DNA of 64,000 nucleotides. Origin: Acetobacteroides hydrogenigenes. Its GTDB lineage: Bacteria; Bacteroidota; Bacteroidia; Bacteroidales; ZOR0009. Below the pieces are notes generated by a model. It did no database searches. It worked only from the letters and a program-made list of their open reading frames with translations, and was not told the origin of the DNA. The position numbers and the translations under genes are program-made. Location: positions 1 to 64,000 of the forward strand of contig NZ_SLWB01000005.1 of NCBI RefSeq assembly GCF_004340205.1, written 5' to 3'. Positions 49,564-58,433 of the stretch are shown piece after piece. The stretch's first letter is position 1, and each line of letters begins with the position of its first letter.

Positions 49564-50787
49564 CTAAAAGGCAGCCATTAGCAGGTCAATATCTCTCGAT
49601 GCAATATTGTATACCTCGCCTAGATAGCTGTTCGTTAGCATTCCGTTAAAAACGTAAACTCCATTACGAATACCCATATTTTCTTTTAGATAGGCTTTAA
49701 TGCTAGGAGAATCTGCGATGCTTTCGAGTAGCGGCATGTATACGTTGCTAAGCGCGATAGAAGCTGTACGCGCTACGCGTGAGGTTATATTGGGAATGCA
49801 GTAGTGGATAACGTTATGCTTTATAAATGGAGGATCGTTGTTGGTTTTGTACTCCGATGACGCAAAAGAACCGCCTTTGTCTACGGTAAGATCGATGATG
49901 ACAGCACCACTCTTCATCCCTTTAACAAGATCATCATCTATCTGAATTCTGTTTTGAGAATCTTCAGGGATGATTGTTGCAATTACAACATCGGCAGTTC
50001 GTAGAATTTTCTCGATGATTTGTGGATGATAGTTGCTGGTAAAAACGCGTTGTCCCAATAGCTGCTGAATTTCGGTTAGCCGCTTTATGGAGTGGTCAAC
50101 GATTTTTACTTCGGCTCCTAGCCCAATTGCTGCTCGTGCGGCGTACTCGCCAGCTGTGCTTGCGCCAAGAATAACAACCTCGGTGGGGGTAATACCAGGT
50201 ATGCTTCCTAAAAGGACTCCTTTCCCTTTGTTGGTAGTGCTCATGAGTTCGGCTGCAACAAGAATTGCAGTAGAGCCAGCAATGGAGCTCATTGAACGGA
50301 CAATTGGATAGCATCCGTCTGCATCTTTTATGGCATCGGAGGCTATTGCTGTGACCTTCTTTTGCATTATTGCCCGTATAAAGTCGGAGGTGTACTTGTT
50401 GAGGTGGAGCGAGGAAATGATGGTTTGGTTGACATTCATTAGGGCTACTTCATCGAGGCTAAATGGAGAAACCTTAATAACGATGTCTGAGGTAAATACC
50501 TCCTGTGGGGTTTGAACTATGGTTGCACCATTCTCCGAATAGTAGAGGTTAGAGAAGTTGGCGTTTAAGCCAGCATCTGCTTCGATAATGACATCATGTC
50601 CTCTTTGGGTGAGGATTTTAACCGCTTCGGGAGTAAGCGGCATTCGAGTTTCGCCACAAGTGGTTTCCTTGGGAATACCTATGGTGAGCTTTTTGGTTTT
50701 CCTGCTCACCTCCAACATCTCTTCTTGAGGGTTAAACCCCCATGCAAAAGGGAAACTTGTCCTTATTTTGCTATTTTCCTCCACCAT
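49564..50787 (-). CDS. ald: Alanine dehydrogenase
   Basis: Interconverts alanine and pyruvate plus ammonia with NAD(H). The N-terminal IGIPKETTCGETRMPLTPEAV has the conserved arginine (binds the substrate carboxylate), and the NAD-binding domain shows PTEVVILGASTAGEYAARAAIGLGAEV. 407 residues is about 35 longer than the B. subtilis enzyme because of an N-terminal extension (MVEENSKIRTSFPFAWGFNPQEE). Some Bacteroidota annotate this as alanine dehydrogenase/transhydrogenase-like; the catalytic pattern favours Ald. It follows tsaE by 11 bp on the minus strand, likely an operon, and with serine lyase suggests amino-acid fermentation. Confidence 0.9.
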   Translation of the reverse strand: MVEENSKIRTSFPFAWGFNPQEEMLEVSRKTKKLTIGIPKETTCGETRMPLTPEAVKILTQRGHDVIIEADAGLNANFSNLYYSENGATIVQTPQEVFTSDIVIKVSPFSLDEVALMNVNQTIISSLHLNKYTSDFIRAIMQKKVTAIASDAIKDADGCYPIVRSMSSIAGSTAILVAAELMSTTNKGKGVLLGSIPGITPTEVVILGASTAGEYAARAAIGLGAEVKIVDHSIKRLTEIQQLLGQRVFTSNYHPQIIEKILRTADVVIATIIPEDSQNRIQIDDDLVKGMKSGAVIIDLTVDKGGSFASSEYKTNNDPPFIKHNVIHYCIPNITSRVARTASIALSNVYMPLLESIADSPSIKAYLKENMGIRNGVYVFNGMLTNSYLGEVYNIASRDIDLLMAAF

Positions 50788-50798
50788 AAAGCAGATAG

Positions 50799-51212
50799 TT
50801 AAACTATTTGTATTGCTCTTCTTCCATCGGCTAATACCTGAATGGTTAGCTTTGCTGCATCATTGGGAATTAAATCTTCTATTACCTCGGGCCATTCTAC
50901 AAGGCACAGGTTGTTGCTAAAGAAGTATTCCTCGTAACCAAAGTCGTAAGCCTCCTCAATTTTGTTAATACGGTAAAAGTCGAAATGGTAAATGGGCTCG
51001 CCGTTGGGGTTTTGATATTCATTTACCAGCGAAAAGCTGGGGCTGTTTACGACGTCATGCACCCCTAAAGCTTTGCAAACATGCTTAATTAGCGTGGTTT
51101 TACCGGCGCCCATTTGCCCATAAATGGCAACAATCTTTCTATCTCCAATAGCCTTTATAACTTGCTCTGCAGCTGCATCAAGGTCGGCTAGCTTGTTTAC
51201 CGTAATGATCAT
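50799..51212 (-). CDS. tsaE: tRNA threonylcarbamoyl adenosine ATPase TsaE
   Basis: The ATPase of the TsaB-TsaD-TsaE complex that makes the t6A modification at position 37 of ANN-decoding tRNAs. The Walker A motif is YGQMGAGKTTLI (residues 31-42), with SPSFSLVNEY as the threonine-rich switch-like segment and HFDFYRI as the Walker B-like motif. 137 residues is a typical size. It is co-directional with ald, ending 11 bp before that gene starts. Confidence 0.95.
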   Translation of the reverse strand: MIITVNKLADLDAAAEQVIKAIGDRKIVAIYGQMGAGKTTLIKHVCKALGVHDVVNSPSFSLVNEYQNPNGEPIYHFDFYRINKIEEAYDFGYEEYFFSNNLCLVEWPEVIEDLIPNDAAKLTIQVLADGRRAIQIV

Positions 51213-51350
51213 TATAAGCTTAAAAAAGTGACGTGTATAAATCTGAAATTGATGTTTGGAGTCTATTTATTCGTACATAGCATTAAAATTCTACCATTTT
51301 TATACGTAGTCTTTTTGCATATGTTATAGTATTTCTCGGACATTTTTGTA

Positions 51351-53960
51351 CTACTTAAGGTAGCTATTAAAGAAGAAGCCAGCATATCCTTCCAAGTTTT
51401 TTTCCTTAAGCAAGATTTCTAAGTTTTCGCAGGAGATGGCAAATGTGGCAAACTTGTCTATTCCTGCTTGAGTGATAATGCTCTGCTTTTGAATGAGATT
51501 ATAGTAGTAGTCCATTGCTTTTTTCTTGCTGTTAAAGGGGCTTATTACTAGTATATCATTTTCACTGTCGAACTGCTGCTTGCTGATGTTCAACTCTTGT
51601 TCTGGAGATAGTTCAAGGTTTAGCGATACCAGATTAAACTTAAGCTGGTTGAAGTTGGCTGTGTTTGGAATGACAAGAATGGTAATATGGCACGCTTCCG
51701 ATACCCTGTAGCTGGTAATGCTTGCTGACTTTGTTGGCGTTTGGTTGGACTTTTCAGCAGAATCAGTGCTATTTATCAGCTTAAGCGTTTGCTTGTCGAG
51801 TTGGTTGAGGTATTCTAATGCCGTTTTTGCAGCCTCGCTATTAGGATATTGGCTTATTATGGCTGAGAGTTCTTTACGGTAGGCATCCTTACCGAGCAAA
51901 CCTCCTGTAGCCATTGCCCTAACAAGTGCAAATTGAGGCGCGAGTGCACCTGCAGTTGTTGAATGTTGGTTGGCAAGAGAAAGACATTCATTATACTTCG
52001 ATGCGTTAAGCAGCTCAACACATTTTGCCAGCGCTTCGCTAACTACTGGCGATTGGCTATCTGTGCTATGCTGGCTATTGCTAAATGACTGCGCCAACCC
52101 GCTTTTAGGGTGTTTATTCAATATGAGCTCCTTGTAGCGTTGAGCCTCGCTTAAGTTGTTAACTGCAAGGTACGATTGGTAGTATGTAGAGTACGCTTTG
52201 AGCTCGTTTGCATCTGATATTTTTTCGGACATTAGCCCATTGAGGGTTTCAATGGCTTGGTGGGGCTCTTCGGCATCTGCGCGGTAAGCCTCGGCAACAT
52301 TGATGAGTGCGGTTTGTTTTTGGTCGACATACTTTTGTCGTTCTGCTGCAGATTTCGGAATATCCTTTAGATAGAATTCTCTGGAAAGAGGGGATAGATT
52401 ATCCTCCTTCATCTTTTCCTCCTCTTTTTGCTCTTCGGCTAGCTGTTCTAGGGTTCCTTTATTTCTTCGTCGCCAGTTATCCTCGAGTTTGCGCTGTCCC
52501 CATCGCATTTTAAACTCGGCGGCTCCAAATGCTAGGGTTGATTGGTTGTAGAAGTACCAGCTACCCGATTGGTTGGTGTTTAGCGAAAGACTATTCTGAT
52601 TCATCAGGTACTGGCGCTGGGTATTTGCTTCTTCTTGAGCCTTGTTTTGCTGCTCGGTCAGAAAAGCAATTTTACTATCGATAACCTTGTTGAGGTCTGT
52701 TTCGCTTAATTCAGACATCTTTAAAAGGCTGTCTAATCGCTGATACTCGCGCATGTTTTCGGCTAGTCGTCCTAGCTTATTGGATCGGAGCTGAGCCTCG
52801 TTGTACATTGGATGGCCACTGTCAAGATTTAGGGTTGCACTATCGTAGTACGATTGGGCTTGGACAAAGTCCTTCTTATCGTAGGCCATATCGGCAAGCG
52901 CTACGTAGGTAACCCCTCGTTGGCTGCTGGTTGGCGCAGAACTGCTGATCGATTTGGCGTAGAAGTTTCGTGCTTCCTTTTCGTTCTTATCTTGCTGGTA
53001 TATTTTACCAATGGTATAGTAGATCTGATCGCGGTAGGGCGCGTTTCGTTCGCTTTTGGCCATCTTTAGCAAAATATTCTTTAGGTCGGAGGTACTACCT
53101 GTGGTGTACGACCTTGCTTCGTCGAGCTGAGCGTTGAAGGCCATTTCGTACGAGGAGGTGCTTCGGGCTACCTTGTGGAATGTTGCAGCTGCTTGCTGCT
53201 TTTTGTTGGTTTGCAGGTATAGCTGCCCCAAGATGTATCGATAACGGTTTCGGTCAACTTTGCTGGTTTCGAAGAAAACGGCTTGCTCCAGATTTTCGAT
53301 GGCTTTGGAGTAGTCGTTTTTCTTAATGTGGTAGTCGGCCCAGGCGGCCCTTAGTAGGGCAGCTTGCTTCTTGCTGAGCCCTTTGAGCTGGCTGGCCGTA
53401 CCTAGTGCGCTGCCATACTGGATTAAATCACCTTCGGCTCCGGCAATGATACCCTGCCAGATTTGGGCATCGGCTTTAGTTTCGGTATTTGGATAGTTGA
53501 GCAGAATTTGGTCGATAGCTTGTTGTGCTTTGCCGTATTCGTGCTGGAACGCATTTGCCTTTGCGATGTAGAGGTAGGCGTCGTCAACGTACTTGCAGAA
53601 CTCGCGCTGGTTGTAGAACGCTCGCTGTGCGGGCGTGTTTTGCTTTGCATTTCGGGGCTTTGCCGTAATGGAGTGGTACTTTATGAGCATACCGCTTTTG
53701 AGGATTGCCCTATCCATTCCCTCTGCCGTTTTGGATGGAGCTTGCTTATCGGAAAAAAGGAAAACTGGAAGCAGCGATGTATAGGCGAATGGGTACTCTT
53801 TGCTGTACTTGCTGATGCTTTCGTTGTAGCTCTCCTTGGCGTTAAAGAGGTAGTTATACCTTGCGGTAACGTTGTGGTAGGTGCGCGATACTAGGGTGTT
53901 CTTTTGCGTTGAACATCCCAGAAGAAGTCCGGAGAGCAGGATAAGTAATGCCTTTTTCAA
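51351..53960 (-). CDS. SprE/PorW-type tetratricopeptide lipoprotein of the type IX secretion system
   Basis: An 869-residue lipoprotein (lipobox LLLGC, cysteine 16) with the hallmark opening STQKNTLVSRTYHNVTARYN of SprE (Flavobacterium) and PorW (Porphyromonas), an outer-membrane lipoprotein required for type IX secretion. The middle (about residues 110-430) consists of tetratricopeptide repeats (YGKAQQAIDQILLNYPNTET, DFVQAQSYYDSATL); further TPR-like helices and an unresolved C-terminal domain follow. PorW/SprE is thought to link the PorKN rings or motor to the SprA translocon. Its partner sprA is 4.5 kb away at the window's end, and a type IX cargo protease lies between them. Confidence 0.9.
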   Translation of the reverse strand: MKKALLILLSGLLLGCSTQKNTLVSRTYHNVTARYNYLFNAKESYNESISKYSKEYPFAYTSLLPVFLFSDKQAPSKTAEGMDRAILKSGMLIKYHSITAKPRNAKQNTPAQRAFYNQREFCKYVDDAYLYIAKANAFQHEYGKAQQAIDQILLNYPNTETKADAQIWQGIIAGAEGDLIQYGSALGTASQLKGLSKKQAALLRAAWADYHIKKNDYSKAIENLEQAVFFETSKVDRNRYRYILGQLYLQTNKKQQAAATFHKVARSTSSYEMAFNAQLDEARSYTTGSTSDLKNILLKMAKSERNAPYRDQIYYTIGKIYQQDKNEKEARNFYAKSISSSAPTSSQRGVTYVALADMAYDKKDFVQAQSYYDSATLNLDSGHPMYNEAQLRSNKLGRLAENMREYQRLDSLLKMSELSETDLNKVIDSKIAFLTEQQNKAQEEANTQRQYLMNQNSLSLNTNQSGSWYFYNQSTLAFGAAEFKMRWGQRKLEDNWRRRNKGTLEQLAEEQKEEEKMKEDNLSPLSREFYLKDIPKSAAERQKYVDQKQTALINVAEAYRADAEEPHQAIETLNGLMSEKISDANELKAYSTYYQSYLAVNNLSEAQRYKELILNKHPKSGLAQSFSNSQHSTDSQSPVVSEALAKCVELLNASKYNECLSLANQHSTTAGALAPQFALVRAMATGGLLGKDAYRKELSAIISQYPNSEAAKTALEYLNQLDKQTLKLINSTDSAEKSNQTPTKSASITSYRVSEACHITILVIPNTANFNQLKFNLVSLNLELSPEQELNISKQQFDSENDILVISPFNSKKKAMDYYYNLIQKQSIITQAGIDKFATFAISCENLEILLKEKNLEGYAGFFFNSYLK

Positions 53961-54049
53961 TTGTTACCTAGTTGTAATTACCTTAAAGCTTACAAGCAAA
54001 GCCTTTTTGGAGTGACAATTATAGCAAAAAAGATGCTTAAAAACGAAAG

Positions 54050-54091
54050 ATGCCCCAATTGGTTGAACGAAATTCGTACCAAGTGGGGCAT
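54050..54091 (-). terminator. Terminator after the Nfu-like gene
   Basis: Arms ATGCCCCAATTGGT and ACCAAGTGGGGCAT pair over most of their length with an internal mismatch, enclosing a 14-base loop. On the minus strand it is followed by CTTTCGTTTTT. Confidence 0.78.
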
Positions 54092-54111
54092 TTAGTTGTG
54101 CTGTACGCAGG

Positions 54112-54372
54112 TTATATGATTACCTCGTTGTCTTGTATGGATATGACCTCTTTTACTTCTGGTACATCTCGTTTTATAGCTAGCTCAATACCATTCTTGA
54201 GGGTCATTAGGCTGAAGGGGCAGCTGCCGCAAGCGCCTAGCAGCACTACCTTAACTACCATATCGGGGGTAATTTCGGCAAGCTGTACATCGCCGCCATC
54301 GTTTTTCAGGAATGGGCGGATGGTATCCAGCGCTTTTTCAATTCTTTCTACCAAGCTATCGTTGGCTTCCAT
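54112..54372 (-). CDS. NifU/Nfu-type iron-sulfur cluster carrier
   Basis: An 86-residue protein equal to the C-terminal Nfu domain: IRPFLKNDGGDVQL and the cluster-binding GACGSCPFS with C48 and C51. Two subunits hold a [4Fe-4S] cluster between them and deliver it to client proteins. No A-type domain is fused, unlike NfuA. The gene is 22 bp downstream of mrp, whose product is another cluster carrier, so the pair is a small operon for iron-sulfur protein maturation, relevant to serine ammonia-lyase and other clients. Confidence 0.93.
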   Translation of the reverse strand: MEANDSLVERIEKALDTIRPFLKNDGGDVQLAEITPDMVVKVVLLGACGSCPFSLMTLKNGIELAIKRDVPEVKEVISIQDNEVII

Positions 54373-54394
54373 ATTGTTGGGTGTCTAAGTTGTT

Positions 54395-55471
54395 TTACGA
54401 AGAAATCTTGCTTAGCTCGGCGACTACTCCATGCGCAATTTGCTCGAAGGTATCGGAGACGATCGGATTCGAGAGCGATGATGGGGTACCGCTGTCGCCG
54501 CCTTCGCAAACGCTTTGTACGATTGGAATCTGTCCTAAAAGGGGAAGGTCGTACTTTTGGGCGAGGTTCTTGCAGCCATCCTTGCCAAAGATGTAGTACT
54601 TATTTTCGGGCAGCTCGGCAGGGGTAAACCAGGCCATGTTCTCCACGATCCCGAGGATCGGTATGTTGAGGTTTGCTCCGGTGAACATCTTGATCCCCTT
54701 AACCACATCGGCAAGGGCAACCTCCTGAGGGGTGCCCACCACGATAACGCCGTCGGGGCGGAATTCGGTGGAGAGGGTGATGTGCACGTCGCCGGTTCCG
54801 GGGGGTAGGTCGAAGAGCAGAAAGTCGAGTTCGCCCCAGTTTACCTGCTGGATGATCTGGCGGAGCGCGTTGGTGGCCATTGGGCCTCGCCATACGAGCG
54901 CATCCTCGAGCTTAACGAAGAAGCCTACCGAGATTACCTTTACGCCAAACTTTTCTACCGGCTCGATGAGCTCCTGTCCATCTACCTCTACCATAATGGG
55001 CATGGCCCCCTCGAGGCCAAACATCTTGGGCATAGAAGGGCCGTAGATGTCGGCATCAATAAGCCCCACCTTGTAGCCCATCTTGGCTAGGGTTACGGCT
55101 AGGTTCGAGGTAACGGTTGACTTGCCCACGCCCCCTTTGCCCGAGGCTATGGCTATACGGTGCTTAATGCCGCTTAGGGTATCCAGCACCTTCTTCTCGG
55201 CCTTTTTCTTAGGCTCGGTCTCCTTTACGAGCTCAAGAATGTTGCCTTTTATCGTAAAGCTGGGGAACGCTTGCTCAATGGCGGTTTCGCAGGCTCGTTT
55301 TATGGAGGCCGCAAAAGGATCGCGGGCTTTCTTAAAGGCTAGCGTAAACTTGATGTCGTGGTCTTCGATTCGGATGTTCTCCACCATGCCTAGGGCAACG
55401 ATGCTCTGACCGCTGTCGGGGTGTATTACCTGCGATAGTACCTTTTCTACAACTTGATTATCGATGTTCAT
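54395..55471 (-). CDS. mrp: Mrp/ApbC family P-loop ATPase, iron-sulfur cluster carrier
   Basis: A 358-residue protein with an N-terminal MIP18-like (DUF59) domain (residues 1-85) and a C-terminal MinD-like ATPase with the deviant Walker A motif ASGKGGVGKST (109-119) and GLIDADIYGPSMPKMFG. Such proteins bind and transfer [4Fe-4S] clusters. The CxxC usually found near the C-terminus is absent here, replaced by WFTPAELPENKYYIFG followed by a single Cys (DGCKN); I recall the same in other Bacteroidota, so this is normal for the group rather than a defect. It starts the two-gene operon with the Nfu-like carrier. Confidence 0.93.
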   Translation of the reverse strand: MNIDNQVVEKVLSQVIHPDSGQSIVALGMVENIRIEDHDIKFTLAFKKARDPFAASIKRACETAIEQAFPSFTIKGNILELVKETEPKKKAEKKVLDTLSGIKHRIAIASGKGGVGKSTVTSNLAVTLAKMGYKVGLIDADIYGPSMPKMFGLEGAMPIMVEVDGQELIEPVEKFGVKVISVGFFVKLEDALVWRGPMATNALRQIIQQVNWGELDFLLFDLPPGTGDVHITLSTEFRPDGVIVVGTPQEVALADVVKGIKMFTGANLNIPILGIVENMAWFTPAELPENKYYIFGKDGCKNLAQKYDLPLLGQIPIVQSVCEGGDSGTPSSLSNPIVSDTFEQIAHGVVAELSKISS

Positions 55472-55606
55472 CTCTTCTCTTTTACTATAACTGGTGTAGA
55501 AACACCTACAACCCGTTTTGGTTTACTTGCGCAAATGTATTGTTTGCCGCTCGATGGTGCAAATTTAGAATAATTCTAGATACTTGCTTACAACGGTAAA
55601 AGCATG

Positions 55607-55812
55607 TATGCGGAAGTGCTATTGTAATTGTACAACGATGCAAACGGGTATGCGGAAGTACTATTGTAATTGTACAACGGTACAAACGGATATGCGGAAG
55701 TGCTATTGTAATTGTACAACGGTGCAAACGGGTAGGCGGAAGTGCTGTTGTAATTGTACAACGGTACAAATGGGTTGGCAGAAGTGCTGTTGTAAATGTG
55801 TAGCGGCAGGGA
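55607..55812. repeat. Tandem array, five 42 bp units
   Basis: Units start at 55607, 55649, 55691, 55733 and 55775, all exactly 42 bp, with the pattern TATGCGGAAGTGCTATTGTA, then ATTGTACAACGG and CAAACGGG. The palindrome TTGTACAA is central to the first four. The fifth unit has degenerated. It lies upstream of mrp in a 586 bp gap that contains no gene; the remainder, 55813-55989, shows nothing recognisable. Confidence 0.92.
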
Positions 55813-55989
55813 TTTCGCTTTTTAAAAAACATTATCCACAAAAGAGATAGGCGTAAAGGAGTCAGCCTGTCGTAGCCCAATGCATATTAACCCGCTGAGC
55901 GGAACGTCCTTGCTCTGCTCGAGTATCCAAGGCCACAAGCCTGATGCAACATAGGCTGGAGGCCGTAATGATAAAAGCCAACGCTTAGC

Positions 55990-56012
55990 AAGGTAAGGTA
56001 AGGTAAGGTAAG
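55990..56012. repeat. AGGTA pentanucleotide microsatellite
   Basis: Four exact AGGTA units followed by AGAAG, 46 bp beyond the end of the secreted protease gene. A five-base unit is prone to slippage, but it is not in a coding region. Confidence 0.8.
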
Positions 56013-56057
56013 AAGTGTCGCTAAGACTCCAAAAAGGATTACTGGGGCGTGCTGTCG

Positions 56058-57719
56058 CTACATTCCCGCCACCACCACCTTCTTTACGACGCGCCTACCG
56101 CTAGCCACGATTTCGAGCAGGTAAACACCAGCATGGTTGGTAGGCAGGGAGTAGTCGAAGGTTTCGGCGGGCTTAACGTAGGTGTTCGTGCCGATTTTAC
56201 GCCCGCTGATGTCGAAGAGGCTCACCACTAGGGTGCCGTCCAGAACCTTAAAGCCGTCCGATTCGGGTAGAATGCGGATGTGGATAAGGCCATCGCCAAC
56301 CGGGTTGGGGTAAACGCTAACCGATTTTGGGTCGATGCCCTCCACGTAGGTCACGTGGCTGCTCAGGCCCGCGATGGTGGAGTCGCCCATCATAATTGGG
56401 TCGAGCCAGTGCTTGAGCTGGTACTTTGGATCGGGGTTGGCATCCCATCCTGCCCTAATGGCCGAAAAGAAGTCGTCCACCGGGTCGTCGCACGAGGCAA
56501 TACCCCCCGAGAGGTTGCCCACCACCCGATGGTTACTGTTGAAGAGCGCCGAACCCGACGATCCGGCCTCGGTTGCGCCAACCTCCCAGCGCTCGATGCG
56601 CCAGTGGGTGTTGGGCTCAAATCCGGCAAAGGGGTCTACCTCCGAGTAGTCGCCCTGCGTAGGGGTGTCGTAATCGACGGTTATTTTCTTGGCATCGCCA
56701 TTGGGATGATGCAGGCAGGTTGCGCTAGGCTGGGTAAACGGATTCTTGCGGATGTCCCATCCGGCATAGTAGGGCAGAAATTCGGCAGGTGGTGCCTCCG
56801 AAAGCTCCAGCAGCGAGAAGTCGATTTTCCCGTTGTACCCGTTTGCCAAAAGGGTGGCTCCCGAAATCGATTTTCCTTGGATAACGGAGTTGGCTCCGCA
56901 CTCCATCTTCTCGTAGCCAAAGTAGAATACCGAGTTCTGTGCATCCTCCTTGGATAGTATACAGTGATGGGCTGTTAGCAGGTAGGGGCGCTTGTTGTTG
57001 GCGGTGTTGTTTACGAGTACTCCCGAGCATAGGCGTACCCCCGAAGAGGTATTCGTAATAATTTTCACAATGCTGTTCTTCTCTACCTGCCAATCTTTTC
57101 CGGCGGGGCAGGCTAGGTCTACGTTGCAGCTTTGCGACAGCTCGGCAGCCGAGCTGTACTCCTTAAGGGGAAGCCTATCGCCGTGCACCACCTGGCTGAT
57201 GGAAACGCTGGCCTTATTGGCTATCGGCTTTTCGATTTCAACAACCGCACAGTCGCCAGGAATAAGGGGAAGAACAAGCGTGCCTTGATCGGAGAGCTTG
57301 GAGAGCGTGTAGGCAACGTAGGTGCGGCTTGGGTTGTACACGAATATGTTTTGGCTATCGAAGTTCTTTCCATTTTCGATGGCGAGCTTAAGCGTTAGGC
57401 ATTTTGCCCCTTCCGACCTTACCATTATGCGGTGGATGACCGTAGCCCCTACGGTATCAGCTCTAGCTTCCTTGTTTATGCTGATGCTGGTTGCCAGCGC
57501 CGATCCAAATTCCAGCCGCTTTAAGTAGCGTGGCGATTTGCTTTCGGCTTGCATAGCCGTAGGTGCTTTTTGAGGTATTGGAGGAAGTGTTTTTGTGGGG
57601 ATTACGTCAGCTACACGATCTTTTAACGAGAAAGAGAGAGGTGAACGTCCTTGACCTAATGCAATTGTGGTGTACAATGCTAAGATTGCCAACGGTATAC
57701 TACGGAGTAGGTTGAACAT
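56058..57719 (-). CDS. Secreted lysyl-endopeptidase-like serine protease with type IX sorting domain
   Basis: A 553-residue trypsin-fold protease exported by the type IX system. Residues 1-22 are a Sec signal, and 23-200 form a propeptide-like region. The triad is H252 in LLTAHHC, D300 in GKIDFSLLEL and S388 in EAGSSGSALF, with the GSSGS and DDPVDDFF features resembling Lys-C/Achromobacter protease I. The last 85 residues (SVYPNPVGDG, VVSLFDISGRKIG, HAGVYLLEI, KKVVV) are a type A C-terminal sorting domain that directs it across the outer membrane to the surface or medium. It lies between mrp and ruvA-sprA, in a region rich in type IX genes. Confidence 0.94.
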   Translation of the reverse strand: MFNLLRSIPLAILALYTTIALGQGRSPLSFSLKDRVADVIPTKTLPPIPQKAPTAMQAESKSPRYLKRLEFGSALATSISINKEARADTVGATVIHRIMVRSEGAKCLTLKLAIENGKNFDSQNIFVYNPSRTYVAYTLSKLSDQGTLVLPLIPGDCAVVEIEKPIANKASVSISQVVHGDRLPLKEYSSAAELSQSCNVDLACPAGKDWQVEKNSIVKIITNTSSGVRLCSGVLVNNTANNKRPYLLTAHHCILSKEDAQNSVFYFGYEKMECGANSVIQGKSISGATLLANGYNGKIDFSLLELSEAPPAEFLPYYAGWDIRKNPFTQPSATCLHHPNGDAKKITVDYDTPTQGDYSEVDPFAGFEPNTHWRIERWEVGATEAGSSGSALFNSNHRVVGNLSGGIASCDDPVDDFFSAIRAGWDANPDPKYQLKHWLDPIMMGDSTIAGLSSHVTYVEGIDPKSVSVYPNPVGDGLIHIRILPESDGFKVLDGTLVVSLFDISGRKIGTNTYVKPAETFDYSLPTNHAGVYLLEIVASGRRVVKKVVVAGM

Positions 57720-57791
57720 AATCTCGATTTTATGGGTTAATTTTAGCTCAGATAAACTTCTCCTTTTAACCTCCTAATTGTTCCAAATAGA

Positions 57792-57799
57792 TATATTTG
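57792..57799 (+). promoter_or_regulatory. -7 promoter box of ruvA-sprA
   Basis: TATATTTG matches TAnnTTTG and lies 46 bp before the ruvA ATG. The expected -33 TTTG is not clearly present. Confidence 0.5.
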
Positions 57800-57845
57800 C
57801 AAATCTAAAAGAAACTTTGCAACAAATTGATATAAAAAATTTGGC

Positions 57846-58427
57846 ATGTTCGAATACGTAAAGGGCAACCTTATAGAAATTACTCCTTCTAATGCAATTG
57901 TAGAAGCCTACGGATTTGGCTACAACCTTCACATATCGGTTAACACGTACTCAAAGATACATCAACAAAAGGATGTAAAGCTATACCTGCATCACGTTGT
58001 TCGCGAAGATGCCGAGCTGCTTTTCGCTTTTGCCGATAAGGTTGAGCGCGATTTGTTTAGGCTGTTGATAGGTGTATCTGGGGTTGGACCTAATACTGCT
58101 CGAATAATGCTATCATCGCTAACGCCTGCCGAGGTGGCAACCGCAATTACTACCGAAGATCTTAATCGGATTAAGAGCGTTAAGGGGATTGGCCTAAAAA
58201 CAGCTCAGCGCGTGCTGGTCGACCTAAAAGGTAAGGTTGGCAGCGAGCTGATTGAGGGAGAGATGTTACCCGTTGGGGGAAATGTTGCCCGAGAAGAGGC
58301 GCTATCAGCCTTGGTTACCCTTGGGTTTGCAAAGGCTAATGTCGAGAAGGTGCTGGATGCGATACTTAAGGAAAACGGTGCGCTTACGGTTGAAGATATT
58401 ATTAAATCGGCACTTAAAAGGCTATAG
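57846..58427 (+). CDS. ruvA: Holliday junction DNA helicase subunit RuvA
   Basis: A 193-residue protein that binds four-way DNA junctions and guides RuvB during branch migration in recombination and repair. It has an N-terminal OB-fold (MFEYVKGNLIEITPSNAIVEA), tandem helix-hairpin-helix motifs VSGVGPNTARIML and VKGIGLKTAQRVLVDLK, and a flexible linker to the C-terminal RuvB-binding helices (EEALSALVTLGFAKANVEKVL). It starts 126 bp from the divergent protease gene and stops 6 bp before sprA; the ruvA-sprA pair is a conserved gene order in Bacteroidota. Confidence 0.97.
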   Translation: MFEYVKGNLIEITPSNAIVEAYGFGYNLHISVNTYSKIHQQKDVKLYLHHVVREDAELLFAFADKVERDLFRLLIGVSGVGPNTARIMLSSLTPAEVATAITTEDLNRIKSVKGIGLKTAQRVLVDLKGKVGSELIEGEMLPVGGNVAREEALSALVTLGFAKANVEKVLDAILKENGALTVEDIIKSALKRL

Positions 58428-58433
58428 AGTATA

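Noticed and set aside
55506-55880. Open frames across the 55.6 kb array
   Set aside because: Repeat artefact as above; the peptides are Cys/Thr or His/Arg-rich repeats following the 42 bp unit.
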